Of a stretch of DNA of 64,000 nucleotides, positions 53,681 through 61,963 are shown piece after piece. A program made the position numbers and the translations under genes. Position 1 is the stretch's first letter; each line of letters starts with the position of its first letter. The notes beneath the pieces were generated by a model. The model saw only the letters and a list, made by a program, of their open reading frames with translations. It did no database searches and had not been told where the DNA came from. The DNA is from Actinomarinicola tropica (GTDB taxonomy: Bacteria > Actinomycetota > Acidimicrobiia > Acidimicrobiales > SKKL01). The stretch is taken from NCBI RefSeq assembly GCF_009650215.1, contig NZ_CP045851.1, positions 2,941,001 through 3,005,000 of the forward strand, given 5' to 3'.

Positions 53681-53753
53681 CGTTCGAACCCCGAGCGGCA
53701 CCCGTCGCTCCGGCCGCGGAGCGGCTCGGCCCCACTCACGAGAGGGCTCCCCA

Positions 53754-54635
53754 TCAATGGAGCGCTAGGTACGGGGCGAAGTGGCCGCTGGTATGGAACG
53801 CGACAGACAGTGCACTCGCACCCACCAGTGCGATCCCGGCTGCCGCCGCGGCCACAAGCGGATGCGCCTCGGTCGGCGCAACCGCGAGCTGTCGGGCGCG
53901 AAACTGGGTCATCTCCGGTGCGCACGATGCCCGCACGTGCAGAGCCACACCTTGGATGTTGGCGGCAAGGCGCCGGCGCCGGGAGATCTCCGAACCCGCA
54001 GCGGCCTCATCGGCGGCACGTTCGATGGCCACCCTCATGGCCGCGGCAGTGCGCATGGCGAACGGGAGGAACGGCACCACCGCTTCGAGGGTGAGCGTGA
54101 GCACGGTCGCTCGGCGGTCCTTGGCGCGAAGGTGGGCACGCTCGTGATCGATCACGAAGTGCAACATGTCCTCGTCGAGTTGTTGGCGAAGGCCCTCGGA
54201 GATCACGATCTGCGAACGCCGTCCGGGAACGTTGTACGCAACTGGGATGGTGGTCGGCAGGACCACCAGGTCGTGCGTGTCGGTCCTGCGGTGCTCGCCG
54301 AGCCACCCGTCAGCGCGGGCCGCCTTGTGGGCACTCCTGGCGCGGATCAGCAACGGCGCCGTCCGGCAGATGATCCACACCGACAGCAGCGTCGCCACGA
54401 TCGATCCGCCGCGACCTCCAGGGGCGAGGTGTCCGGCGGTGGAGGCTGGTGAAGCCAGCAGCAGGTTCACCGCCGCCGAGAGAGCGAGAGCGGCCGCGAT
54501 GCACACCAATCCCATCGCCACTGCGACGGCGGAGAGTCGGGCGAACCACCGGGGGCTCGCTGCCACCAGCGGCCGAGGGCGGATCCCGGGCAACGCGACC
54601 GCGACCAGTCCGCACAGGAGCAGAAGGACGGTCAT
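53754..54635 (-). CDS. M56-family (BlaR1-like) membrane metalloprotease
   Basis: This 293-residue protein has four membrane helices, two at the N-terminus and others near 75-95 and 255-280. A zinc protease motif, VIDHERAHLRAKD, lies near residue 160, with the third ligand Glu in IERAADEAA. It lacks the penicillin-binding sensor domain of true BlaR1. M56 proteases cleave the paired BlaI-type repressor, encoded immediately upstream with a 4-base ATGA overlap. Confidence 0.9.
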   Translation of the reverse strand: MTVLLLLCGLVAVALPGIRPRPLVAASPRWFARLSAVAVAMGLVCIAAALALSAAVNLLLASPASTAGHLAPGGRGGSIVATLLSVWIICRTAPLLIRARSAHKAARADGWLGEHRRTDTHDLVVLPTTIPVAYNVPGRRSQIVISEGLRQQLDEDMLHFVIDHERAHLRAKDRRATVLTLTLEAVVPFLPFAMRTAAAMRVAIERAADEAAAGSEISRRRRLAANIQGVALHVRASCAPEMTQFRARQLAVAPTEAHPLVAAAAAGIALVGASALSVAFHTSGHFAPYLALH

Positions 54636-55006
54636 CGCGATCCTTCGTCGAGGATCTCGCGCACGCGACGACGGCGCCGAGCGTCCATACCGCCGAGGAA
54701 GTGGCTCAAGGCCGTCTCCGGGTCATCCGCCGCTTCGAGCAACCTGGTCATCCGCTCCGCGGTCTGCTCTCCTCGGCCCCGCACCGGGTGGTAGGTGAAC
54801 GCCCTGCCGGATCGTCGACGATCGACGATGCCCTTCTTCCACAGACGACGAAGGATCGTCATGACCGTCGAGTAGACGACAGGCGGCTCCGAGCCGACCC
54901 TCTCGAGGACCTGACGGGGTGTCATCCAGCCATCGCCGTCCCACAGGATCGACATGACCTCAGCCTCGAGCTCACCCATCCCTCGTCGACTCGGTCGGTT
55001 CGTCAC
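54632..55006 (-). CDS. BlaI/MecI/CopY-family repressor
   Basis: This 124-residue winged-helix repressor shows MGELEAEVMSILWDGDGWMT, PRQVLERVG, VVYSTVMTILRRLWKKGIVD and RRRSGRAFTYHPV, then a dimerisation helix with a likely protease-sensitive site. GTG at 55006 follows GGGAGAA. It faces the CPBP protease gene across 132 bases holding a related palindrome. The target set may include the DsbA-VKOR operon, which has a perfect version of that palindrome. Confidence 0.9.
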   Translation of the reverse strand: MTNRPSRRGMGELEAEVMSILWDGDGWMTPRQVLERVGSEPPVVYSTVMTILRRLWKKGIVDRRRSGRAFTYHPVRGRGEQTAERMTRLLEAADDPETALSHFLGGMDARRRRRVREILDEGSR

Positions 55007-55120
55007 CGCATGTTCTCCCGGTTGTCTCGTGAAACGCAGCGGCACTTCGGTGATCCCGAGTCGTGTCTCGCCACTCCTCCATGATCTCCTCGACCGTCGA
55101 TTTCGCCACGACCCGCGACG

Positions 55121-55137
55121 TGCGACACGCTGTACGA
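55121..55137. promoter_or_regulatory. imperfect palindrome TGCGACA-CGC-TGTACGA
   Basis: The right arm TGTACGA is identical to the site at 57450-57466 and the 3-base spacing is the same; the left arm matches in four of seven positions. It lies directly before the ATG of the CPBP gene (55139) and upstream of the divergent BlaI gene, a reasonable place for an autoregulatory operator. Confidence 0.5.
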
Positions 55138-55138
55138 C

Positions 55139-55837
55139 ATGACGTGCCAGAGAGTACCCGTGGCACCCTCGCCCGGGTTCGTCCGGTTCCTTCCGATCCT
55201 CGGCGGCTACGTCATGGCGGTGTTGGCGTCTGCGGTCACCGGCGGGATGGGTGCCGCGGCCAGTGGTGACGCCGATGGTGTTGTCGCGCTCGTCGCAGGT
55301 CAGATCGGCTTCTGGTCGATCCTCATCGGTGTGGTCGTGTACGCACGAGCACAGTTCGGCGTATGGGTGGTGGGCTCGACGGCCGCGGAACTTCGATGGA
55401 CCGATGTCCCGGTCGGCCTCGCCATCGGCGCGTTGACCCAGCTCGTGGCCCTGCCCGCCCTGTACCTCCCGTTCCGTTCGTTGTTCGACCTCAGCGAGAT
55501 GTCGGCGCCGGCCGATGAGCTGTTGGGCGACCTCGGTGGTGGCGGCCTCATCGTCGTGGGTCTCGGCGTGGTGATCATCGCACCCATCGTCGAGGAGCTC
55601 TTCTTTCGCGGATTGCTCCTTCGAACCATGCGCGCACAGTGGGGCACGGCCACAGCGGTCCTCGGGTCATCGATCATCTTCGGCGCGACCCACTTTCAGC
55701 CACTGCAGTTCGCCGGCCTGACCCTGGCTGGCCTGATCTTCGCTGGCGCCACCGTCCGCACCGGGCGCCTCGGCTCCGCCATCGCGGTACACGTCGGGTT
55801 CAACGCCACGACCTTCGCTGCCCTCGTCCTGCTCTGA
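55139..55837 (+). CDS. CPBP-family intramembrane metalloprotease
   Basis: This 232-residue protein has about six to seven helices. The motifs of the CAAX-type/Abi family are VEELFFRGLLLRTMRAQWGT (EExxxR), FGATHFQP and HVGFNATT, which together form the membrane-embedded active site. Family members process prenylated proteins or bacteriocin factors. It is divergent from BlaI. Start at 55139 overlaps the palindrome, which would suit repression. Confidence 0.9.
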   Translation: MTCQRVPVAPSPGFVRFLPILGGYVMAVLASAVTGGMGAAASGDADGVVALVAGQIGFWSILIGVVVYARAQFGVWVVGSTAAELRWTDVPVGLAIGALTQLVALPALYLPFRSLFDLSEMSAPADELLGDLGGGGLIVVGLGVVIIAPIVEELFFRGLLLRTMRAQWGTATAVLGSSIIFGATHFQPLQFAGLTLAGLIFAGATVRTGRLGSAIAVHVGFNATTFAALVLL

Positions 55838-55867
55838 ACGCACGAGGCAGCCTCAGCGGCCGGCGTG

Positions 55868-56134
55868 TCACGAGGACCCACGGGGCACCGGCGGAGTTCC
55901 GCCGTCGTCGTGATCGTCGGTTCCGGGTCCAGAAGAGGGGCGCCCGGGCGGGTTGCCGACGGGATTCGACCGCGGCGGCACGGGCTGTCGACGTCGATGG
56001 CGGACGATCAGAACCACACAGATGAGGATCCACACGGCCGTCAGGGCGAACCCGGCGAGGGCAGCGACGTTGTTCGGGCTGTTCCCGCCGTTGGTGGCGC
56101 CTGCAGCGAAGAGCATCATGTGAGGTCCGTTCAT
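55868..56134 (-). CDS. small single-helix membrane protein
   Basis: This 88-residue protein has one hydrophobic helix (NVAALAGFALTAVWILICVV) followed by a basic, Pro-rich cytoplasmic tail (RHRRRQPVPPRSNPVGNPPG). It overlaps the VKOR gene by 4 bases (ATGA) and is the last gene of the DsbA-VKOR operon. It has no Cys in an external loop, so a direct thiol role is not evident; it may stabilise VKOR. Confidence 0.6.
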   Translation of the reverse strand: MNGPHMMLFAAGATNGGNSPNNVAALAGFALTAVWILICVVLIVRHRRRQPVPPRSNPVGNPPGRPSSGPGTDDHDDGGTPPVPRGSS

Positions 56135-56778
56135 GTCGACAGCAGCGATGACCAGTAGTCCCAGAACCGTTGCGCCACCAGGCCCGCGATGATGAGGTAC
56201 CAGCCGGTCAGCACCACCCCGTGGTATGTCCGTACCAACATCCGGACCCGGGCCGGAACCGGCACGATCCGCTGGTCGGCGTTGTGCAGCGTGGTGTACC
56301 AGAACAGCGGGATCATCACGGCCCACACGACCATGCAGTACGGGCACAGGGCGTCGATGCGGTAGAGGCTCTGGAAGATCAGCCAGTGCACGAAGACGAC
56401 CCCGAAGGTCACGCCCGCCTGGAGTCCGAGCCAGAACCAGCGCCTGAACGACGCTCCTGCGGCCATCGCCATCCCGACGACGACCACTCCCATGAACCCG
56501 GCAACGCCGATGATCGGGTTCGGGAAGCCGAACACCTCGGCCTGATCGGTGCGCATGATCGAGCCACAGCTCAATATGGGGTTGATGCTGCAGCTCGGGA
56601 CGTAGCTGGGGTCTTCGAGCAGGGCGATCGTCTCGATGAGCAGAGTGAAGGCCGCCACCAAGCCCACTGCGCCGGCCACGATCAACAACCAGGTCAGGCG
56701 CAGCTCGGACAAGGTGGCGACAGTCGACCCAGACGACCCACCGCGTGCATCCGCCGCACGGTGGAGTTGGTCAGCCAC
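56131..56778 (-). CDS. VKOR-family thiol-disulfide oxidoreductase
   Basis: This 215-residue membrane enzyme reoxidises DsbA with quinone. The VKOR marks are the loop pair CSINPILSC, the active-site LCPYCMVVW and the five-helix layout with Asn-Pro in FPNPIIGVAG. It is encoded next to a DsbA-type partner and overlaps it by 8 bases, the usual pairing in actinobacteria, which lack DsbB. Confidence 0.93.
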   Translation of the reverse strand: MADQLHRAADARGGSSGSTVATLSELRLTWLLIVAGAVGLVAAFTLLIETIALLEDPSYVPSCSINPILSCGSIMRTDQAEVFGFPNPIIGVAGFMGVVVVGMAMAAGASFRRWFWLGLQAGVTFGVVFVHWLIFQSLYRIDALCPYCMVVWAVMIPLFWYTTLHNADQRIVPVPARVRMLVRTYHGVVLTGWYLIIAGLVAQRFWDYWSSLLST

Positions 56779-57406
56779 CGATCGCCTGCTCGATCATGGC
56801 CTGGAGCTCCTCGAAGCTCTCCACCTCGACCTTCTCGCCATCGAGGAAGAAGGTCGGCGTGCCCGTGACGCCGAGTGCTTGGCCGTCGGCCTTGTCCCGG
56901 CGGATCTTCTCGAGCGTGGCGGGATCGTCGTAGACGCCACGGAACTGCTCCATGTCGAGACCGAGATCTTCCGCGAGGCCGAAGAACACGTCTTCTTGTG
57001 ACTGATCGCTCTCACCCCATTGGGGCTGTGTCTCGAACAGCAGGTCGTACATCTCTTCGAACCGTCCTTGCGCGGCCGCGGCCTCGGCCGCCTGCGCTGC
57101 CGCCTCGGAGTTGTTGTGCAGCGGGAAGTTCCGGACCACGAACGTCATGTCGTCCCCGTAGGCAGATCGCAACTGCTCGACCATCGGGTGCGCGGCGCGG
57201 CACGCCTCGCACTCGAAGTCGAGGAACTCCACGAACGTGGCGTCGGTGTCGCCCGTGGACAGACGTTGGCTGTCGGCGCGCACTACCTGCGGCCCCGCGG
57301 CATCCGGCGCGGTCCCGCCAGGATTGCCCTCGGTGTTGGCGACGATCAGAGCCACCCCAACAGCGGCGACGACCATCACCAACGAGATCTTCACGTTCCT
57401 GCTCAC
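56771..57406 (-). CDS. DsbA-like membrane-anchored thioredoxin-fold protein
   Basis: This 211-residue protein has an N-terminal signal anchor (VKISLVMVVAAVGVALIVA) and a DsbA domain with CEAC in FLDFECEACRAAHP, VRNFPLHNNSEAAAQAAEA and the cis-Pro loop GVTGTPTFFLDG. It introduces disulfides into exported proteins. GTG at 57406 is preferred because the anchor begins there; a farther upstream start would run through the palindrome. It is the first gene of the operon ahead of VKOR. Confidence 0.92.
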   Translation of the reverse strand: MSRNVKISLVMVVAAVGVALIVANTEGNPGGTAPDAAGPQVVRADSQRLSTGDTDATFVEFLDFECEACRAAHPMVEQLRSAYGDDMTFVVRNFPLHNNSEAAAQAAEAAAAQGRFEEMYDLLFETQPQWGESDQSQEDVFFGLAEDLGLDMEQFRGVYDDPATLEKIRRDKADGQALGVTGTPTFFLDGEKVEVESFEELQAMIEQAIGG

Positions 57407-57449
57407 GTCTCTCCGATCCGCCAGGCGGACAATGCCCGGCGCCACTAAG

Positions 57450-57466
57450 TCGTACACTATGTACGA
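57450..57466. promoter_or_regulatory. perfect palindrome TCGTACA-CTA-TGTACGA
   Basis: Seven-base arms with a 3-base centre lie 44 bases upstream of the DsbA start, in the divergent region shared with the ArsR-family gene. TACA-N-TGTA cores are the hallmark of BlaI/MecI/CopY operators, and a related site adjoins the BlaI gene at 55121-55137. Likely operator of the DsbA-VKOR operon. Confidence 0.6.
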
Positions 57467-57517
57467 GATGAGATCGCATCAGCATCGGGGCACTTGCGTC
57501 TCGCCCGCTCTCGTGAC

Positions 57518-57537
57518 ATCTTCACAGATGTGAAGAT
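57518..57537. promoter_or_regulatory. perfect 9-2-9 palindrome, ArsR/SmtB operator
   Basis: ATCTTCACA-GA-TGTGAAGAT is a perfect 20-bp palindrome that overlaps the proposed GTG start of the ArsR-family gene. SmtB/ArsR repressors bind such hyphenated dyads. TTGCGT at 57494 would be the -35 of a leaderless promoter covered by this site. Confidence 0.7.
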
Positions 57538-57937
57538 ATCGACGGAGCCTGCTTCGACACTGGACGCGTGTGCGGTCCGTTGTGTCGATCCCGACAAGGT
57601 GGCGGCGACTCGCGATGTCCTCTTGGCCGGACATGAGGCAGAAGCCTTGGCCGACTGCTTCAAGCTGCTCGGAGAACCGAACCGTGTGCGCATCCTCTAC
57701 GCGCTCCTCGAGGCTGGCGAGCTGTGCGTGTGCGACCTTGCTGCAACCGTCGGCGTCTCGGAGACCGCTGTCTCACACGCAATGCGCCTGCTGCGCGGCG
57801 CCGGCATCGTCCGCAACCGCCGTGACGGCCGGATGATCTACTACCGCCTCGACGATGCTCACGTCCGAATGCTTCTCGACCTGTCTCGAGAGCATCTCCT
57901 GCACGGAACCCCACCCGACGAGAGCGGAGACCGCTGA
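57530..57937 (+). CDS. ArsR/SmtB-family metal-responsive repressor
   Basis: This 135-residue winged-helix repressor has the ELCVCDLAATVGVSETAVSH helix with the metal-site Cys66 and Cys68, plus Cys14 and Cys18 near the N-terminus (DACAVRCVDPD), the four-Cys set seen in CadC-type sensors of Cd, Pb or Zn. The GTG at 57530 is chosen over an in-frame TTG at 57494 because the palindrome would otherwise lie inside the coding region. It is followed by TGATG-coupled CDF transporter, so it controls a metal-export operon. Confidence 0.88.
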   Translation: MKISTEPASTLDACAVRCVDPDKVAATRDVLLAGHEAEALADCFKLLGEPNRVRILYALLEAGELCVCDLAATVGVSETAVSHAMRLLRGAGIVRNRRDGRMIYYRLDDAHVRMLLDLSREHLLHGTPPDESGDR

Positions 57938-58875
57938 TGGGTGCCGACCACTCCCACAACCATGGTGGCGGCGCGTTGCGGGCCGGTGCTCGGCACCAGA
58001 AGCGCCTGGCGATCTCGTTCGTCCTGATCGCCACCTTCTTCGTCGTCGAGGCCGTCGGCGGAGTGCTCACCAACTCTCTCGCCCTCCTCTCCGATGCCGG
58101 GCACATGCTCACCGACGCCATCGGGATCGGCATGGCGCTGGCCGCCATCCAGCTCGCCTCCCGCCACGCCGAACGCGCCGCCACCGACCGGGGCATTGGG
58201 CAGAACACCTTTGGCCTCTACCGACTCGAGATCCTCGCCGCCTTCGTCAACTCGCTGCTCCTCTTCGGCATTGCCATCTACGTCCTCGTCGAGGCGGCCC
58301 AACGGATCACCGGCGAACCCGAGGTGCTCGGCATCCCGATGCTCGTCGTCGCGGGCCTCGGGCTCATCGTGAACCTGGTCGCTTTCGCGCTTCTCCGAGA
58401 AGGGTCCAAAGAGAGCCTCAACGTCGAGGGCGCCTACCTCGAGGTCCTCGCCGACACCCTCGGCTCGGTCGGTGTCATCGTCGCAGCCATCGTGCTCGAG
58501 GTGTCGGGATGGACCTGGGTCGATCCCGTGGTCGGGGCCGCCATCGGGCTCTGGATCCTGCCCCGCGCCTATCGCCTTGGCGGTCAGGCGGTGCGCATCC
58601 TGCTCCAAGCCGCGCCCCCCGATGTCGATCTCGAGGCCATGCGGGCAGAGCTCGGTGCGCTCTCCGGTGTGGTGGATGTCCACGACCTCCACGTCTGGAC
58701 CCTCACCTCTGAGATGGAGAACGCCTCGGCACACCTCATGGTGAGCGTCGGAACCGACACACACGACGTGCTCGACCAGGCTCGGGAGGTCCTGCAGACC
58801 CGGTTCGGCATCGCGCACGCCACCCTCCAGGTCGAGCCCGCCGACCACCAAGGATGCGACGAGCTCCAATGGTGA
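57937..58875 (+). CDS. CDF-family metal cation exporter (CzcD-like)
   Basis: This 312-residue protein has a His-containing N-terminus (GADHSHNHGGG), six membrane helices, and a cytoplasmic ferredoxin-like domain (VHDLHVWTLTSEMENASAHL). The helix 2 metal residues are conserved in LLSDAGHMLTDA (His, Asp). In helix 5 the family's HxxxD reads EVLADTLGS, with Glu for His, so ion selectivity may differ from Zn-specific members. It exports Zn, Cd or similar by proton antiport. Coupled by TGATG to its repressor. Confidence 0.92.
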   Translation: MGADHSHNHGGGALRAGARHQKRLAISFVLIATFFVVEAVGGVLTNSLALLSDAGHMLTDAIGIGMALAAIQLASRHAERAATDRGIGQNTFGLYRLEILAAFVNSLLLFGIAIYVLVEAAQRITGEPEVLGIPMLVVAGLGLIVNLVAFALLREGSKESLNVEGAYLEVLADTLGSVGVIVAAIVLEVSGWTWVDPVVGAAIGLWILPRAYRLGGQAVRILLQAAPPDVDLEAMRAELGALSGVVDVHDLHVWTLTSEMENASAHLMVSVGTDTHDVLDQAREVLQTRFGIAHATLQVEPADHQGCDELQW

Positions 58876-58942
58876 GCGACCACCGGAGCACGATCATCGT
58901 CGACCGCTCCGACGCTGATCGATGTATCTCGGGAGACTGCTG

Positions 58943-60886
58943 ATGAGCGATTCCTGCTGCGCTGGCCCAGCGAGAGAAGCGGGATCCGACTCCCCAAGTG
59001 GTTGGCAGGAAGGGTGGCGGACCATCGCCGCTGGCACCGCGGCGACCGCATGGCTGGTCGGGATCGTGGCCGGCATCTCCGATGCGGACACTGCCGCCGA
59101 TGTGGCGTTCGTGGTCGCGGTCGTGGCGGGCGGGTTGACGTTCGTCCCATCGTCGCTCAGGGCGCTGCGCGGTGGGCGTGTCGGTGTCGGCCTCTTGATG
59201 ACCATCGCCGGCGCCGGAGCGCTCGTCTTGGGTCAACTCGGTGAGGCGGCGGCATTGGCGTTCCTTTTCTCGGTGTCCGAAGCGCTCGAGGACTGGGCGG
59301 TGACGAGGGCCCGACGTGGTCTGCGCGCGGTGCTGGAGCTCGTCCCCGAGACCACGCTGGTGCGGCGCGACGGCGTAGTCGCCGAAGTCGCCACCGACGA
59401 CGTTCGCACTGGTGAGGTGATCGTGCTGCGTGCCGGAGCGCGCTTGGTGACCGACGGCCTCGTCTCAGAGGGCCAGTCGGTCCTCGACGTGTCGGCCGTG
59501 ACCGGCGAGTCGATCCCCGTCGAATGCACCGCTGGCGACCGGGTCGTCGCAGGGAGCATCAACGGCGGTGGGCAGCTCGACATCATCGCGACGGCCGCCC
59601 CCGCCGACAGCACCCTCGCCCGCATCGTTCACACGGTGGAGGAGGCCCAGGAGCACAAGAGCAACGCACAGCGCCTCGCCGACCGGGTAGCGCGGCCGTT
59701 GGTACCGGGGATCATGGTCCTCGCTGCCGCCATCGCGTTCGTGGGGTCCGTCGTCGGCGACCCAGATGTGTGGATCGAACGGGCGCTGGTGGTCCTCGTC
59801 GCCGCCGCACCGTGCGCGTTGGCGATCTCTGTTCCGGTCACCACCTTCGCGGCGATCGGCGCCGCCACCCGGACCGGCACGGTCATCAAGGGCGGCGCCG
59901 CCCTCGAAGCTCTCGCCCGAGTACGGGTCGTCGCCTTCGACAAGACCGGAACCCTCACCCGCAACCGGCCGGTGGTGGTCGACGTGGCGACCAACGGCAC
60001 CAGCCGCGACACCGTGCTCGGCCTCGCCGCCGCCCTCGAAGCCAACAGCGATCATCCCCTCGCCGCGGCGATCACCGCCGCTGGGCACCCGACCGGACCC
60101 GCATCAGATGTCCAGACGATCGCCGGCGCGGGCATCACCGGCCAGGTCGGTGACCACGACGTTCGTCTCGGCAGTCCCCGCTTCGTCCCCGGCGGCCCCC
60201 TCGACACCGAGGTCGCCCGAATGATGGAGTCCGGAGCCACCGTCGTCATCGTCGAGCGCGACCGGACACCCATCGGCGCGATCGCGGTGCGCGACGAGCT
60301 CCGCCCCGAAGTTCCCACCATCATCGAGTCGCTGCACCGCCTCGGCATCCACACGACGATGCTCACCGGCGACCACCGCGCCACCGCCGTCGCCATCGCT
60401 CGCGCCGCAGGGATCGACGACGTGCGCGCCGAGCTGCTTCCCGATGACAAGCAGACGGCGATCACCGAGCTGCGGAGCAGGGCGGCGGTGGCGATGGTCG
60501 GCGACGGCATCAACGATGCCCCGGCTCTCGCCACCGCCGATGTCGGGATCGCCATGGGCGCCCTCGGCTCCGATGTGGCGGTCGAAGCCGCCGATATCGC
60601 CATCATGGGCGACCAGCTCACCCACCTGCCCGCGCTGGTCGGCCACGCTCGGCGAACACGACGGATCATGGTCCAGAACCTGGTCCTGTCGGGTTTGATC
60701 ATCGCCGCCCTCGTCCCCATCGCCGCCGTCGGCATGCTCGGCCTCGGCACGGTGGTGGCCGTCCACGAAGGCGCCGAGATCCTCGTCATCGCCAACGCCA
60801 TGCGGGCGCGGTCCAACCCCGAGCGGCCTGCCGCTCGACCGATCCGAAACCGCGACCAGTCGGAACTCGCCCATGCCCACGCGTAG
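58943..60886 (+). CDS. P1B-type metal-transporting ATPase
   Basis: This 647-residue pump has TGES (188-191), the transmembrane metal motif APC (289-291, in VAAAPCALAIS), the phosphorylation site DKTGT with Asp333, HP in NSDHPLAAAI, and MVGDGINDAPAL. The last helix has HEGAEILVIAN. The HEG mark suggests the P1B-4-like group (usually SPC), here with APC. There is no N-terminal metal-binding domain, only SDSCC. GGGAG precedes the ATG at 58943. It probably shares substrate with the CDF exporter. Confidence 0.9.
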   Translation: MSDSCCAGPAREAGSDSPSGWQEGWRTIAAGTAATAWLVGIVAGISDADTAADVAFVVAVVAGGLTFVPSSLRALRGGRVGVGLLMTIAGAGALVLGQLGEAAALAFLFSVSEALEDWAVTRARRGLRAVLELVPETTLVRRDGVVAEVATDDVRTGEVIVLRAGARLVTDGLVSEGQSVLDVSAVTGESIPVECTAGDRVVAGSINGGGQLDIIATAAPADSTLARIVHTVEEAQEHKSNAQRLADRVARPLVPGIMVLAAAIAFVGSVVGDPDVWIERALVVLVAAAPCALAISVPVTTFAAIGAATRTGTVIKGGAALEALARVRVVAFDKTGTLTRNRPVVVDVATNGTSRDTVLGLAAALEANSDHPLAAAITAAGHPTGPASDVQTIAGAGITGQVGDHDVRLGSPRFVPGGPLDTEVARMMESGATVVIVERDRTPIGAIAVRDELRPEVPTIIESLHRLGIHTTMLTGDHRATAVAIARAAGIDDVRAELLPDDKQTAITELRSRAAVAMVGDGINDAPALATADVGIAMGALGSDVAVEAADIAIMGDQLTHLPALVGHARRTRRIMVQNLVLSGLIIAALVPIAAVGMLGLGTVVAVHEGAEILVIANAMRARSNPERPAARPIRNRDQSELAHAHA

Positions 60887-61241
60887 AGGCTCTCGATGGA
60901 CCACACCCGTCGAGATCGCCGACCTCATCGACGACGAGCTCACCGCTGCGAGGTCAGCGGACGATCCGTGGCCAACGCTCGAACGGGTGCACCAGTTGTC
61001 CCAACCGTGGGCGTGGCCGCACGTCCGGGTCCATGCCGCCATGTTGGCGGTCGCCCTCCGCCAACGTGACCGCCGAGAGGCCGTCGGCCAAGTCGTCCGT
61101 CGCGCCGCCGCGGGACCTGGCTCCCTCGTCGGCCGCTACCCCACCCGCAACACCGGGCGCACCGCGATGGGTCTCACCGATACCGCAGAGCTCCCCGACG
61201 AGGTCGCGACCGTGCTCCGACGCCACCTCCTCATCCCATGA
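60873..61241 (+). CDS. DUF3703 family protein
   Basis: This 122-residue protein shows the DUF3703 pattern: LTAARSADDPWPTLERVHQL, HVRVHAAMLAVALRQRDRRE, AVGQVVRRAAAGPGSLVGRY and PTRNTGRTAMG. The family occurs in mercury and other metal-resistance clusters; its role is not established. It overlaps the ATPase end by 14 bases and TlpA by 4 bases (ATGA), so it is certainly part of the operon. Confidence 0.85.
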   Translation: MPTRRGSRWTTPVEIADLIDDELTAARSADDPWPTLERVHQLSQPWAWPHVRVHAAMLAVALRQRDRREAVGQVVRRAAAGPGSLVGRYPTRNTGRTAMGLTDTAELPDEVATVLRRHLLIP

Positions 61242-61903
61242 GCGAGCCCGTCACCTCGGCCCGGTACGTCGATGCGACGCCGCCACGTCGGCGAACGGCG
61301 CTCATCGCCTCGAGTGTCGTCGGCATGGTGATGGTGGCGTTCGTCGTCATGCTCGCTCTCAGCGATGGCGGACCCGATGAGGACCGCAGCCCCCTCCTCG
61401 GACGCGCCGCTCCCGCTGTTGCGGGCCGAACGCTCGACGGCGGCACCTTCGACATCGACGACGAACGGGGGCGCTGGGTCCTCGTCAACTTCTTCGCCAC
61501 ATGGTGCGCGCCCTGCCGCGTGGAACATCCTGAGCTCGTCGCGTTCTACGAGGCTCATGCCGAGGCAGGCGATGTCGAGGTCGTCAGCGTGGCCTTTCAG
61601 AACGATCTTCCCGACATCGAGGCGTTCTTCGCCGAAAACGGCGGCGAGTGGCCGGTGCTCGCCGAAGATGTGAGCTCGCTCGCGGTGGACTGGGGGGTGA
61701 GGGCGCTCCCGGAGTCGTTCCTCGTCTCGCCGCAGGGCATCGTGGTCCACAAGTTCGTCGGCGGGGTCACGATGTCCGACCTCGAGTCGATCCTGGCCCA
61801 GGCCCGCGGGCTGCCGCCCGCACCGGCCGAACCCGACACCGAACCGGCCGGGACCGAGACCGACGAGGCGACCGACGACGAGACCGAACACCTGGGGGAG
61901 TAG
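61238..61903 (+). CDS. TlpA/ResA-like thiol-disulfide protein
   Basis: This 221-residue protein has an N-terminal membrane anchor (TALIASSVVGMVMVAFVVML) and a thioredoxin fold with WCAPC in NFFATWCAPCRVEHPELVAF, the segment SVAFQNDLPDIEAFFAENGG and cis-Pro near ALPESFLVSPQG. An acidic tail of about 30 residues follows. It would act outside the membrane, possibly in cytochrome c maturation or by keeping metal-binding cysteines reduced. Last gene of the metal operon. Confidence 0.9.
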   Translation: MSEPVTSARYVDATPPRRRTALIASSVVGMVMVAFVVMLALSDGGPDEDRSPLLGRAAPAVAGRTLDGGTFDIDDERGRWVLVNFFATWCAPCRVEHPELVAFYEAHAEAGDVEVVSVAFQNDLPDIEAFFAENGGEWPVLAEDVSSLAVDWGVRALPESFLVSPQGIVVHKFVGGVTMSDLESILAQARGLPPAPAEPDTEPAGTETDEATDDETEHLGE

Positions 61904-61906
61904 CGG

Positions 61907-61923
61907 CGCTGAGCGTCTCAGCG
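61907..61923. terminator. hairpin between convergent genes
   Basis: A perfect 7-bp stem CGCTGAG-CGT-CTCAGCG follows the stop of the TlpA gene by three bases, between convergent genes. There is no U tract, but the position suits a bidirectional terminator. Confidence 0.5.
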
Positions 61924-61963
61924 GGGCGGATCGTCGTCGAACGGCCCCTCCCCGGGTGGAGTG

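Noticed and set aside
53680-53705. GTTCGAACCCCG resembles a tRNA T arm
   Set aside because: No acceptor, D or anticodon stem can be built around it; it lies just upstream of uppP.
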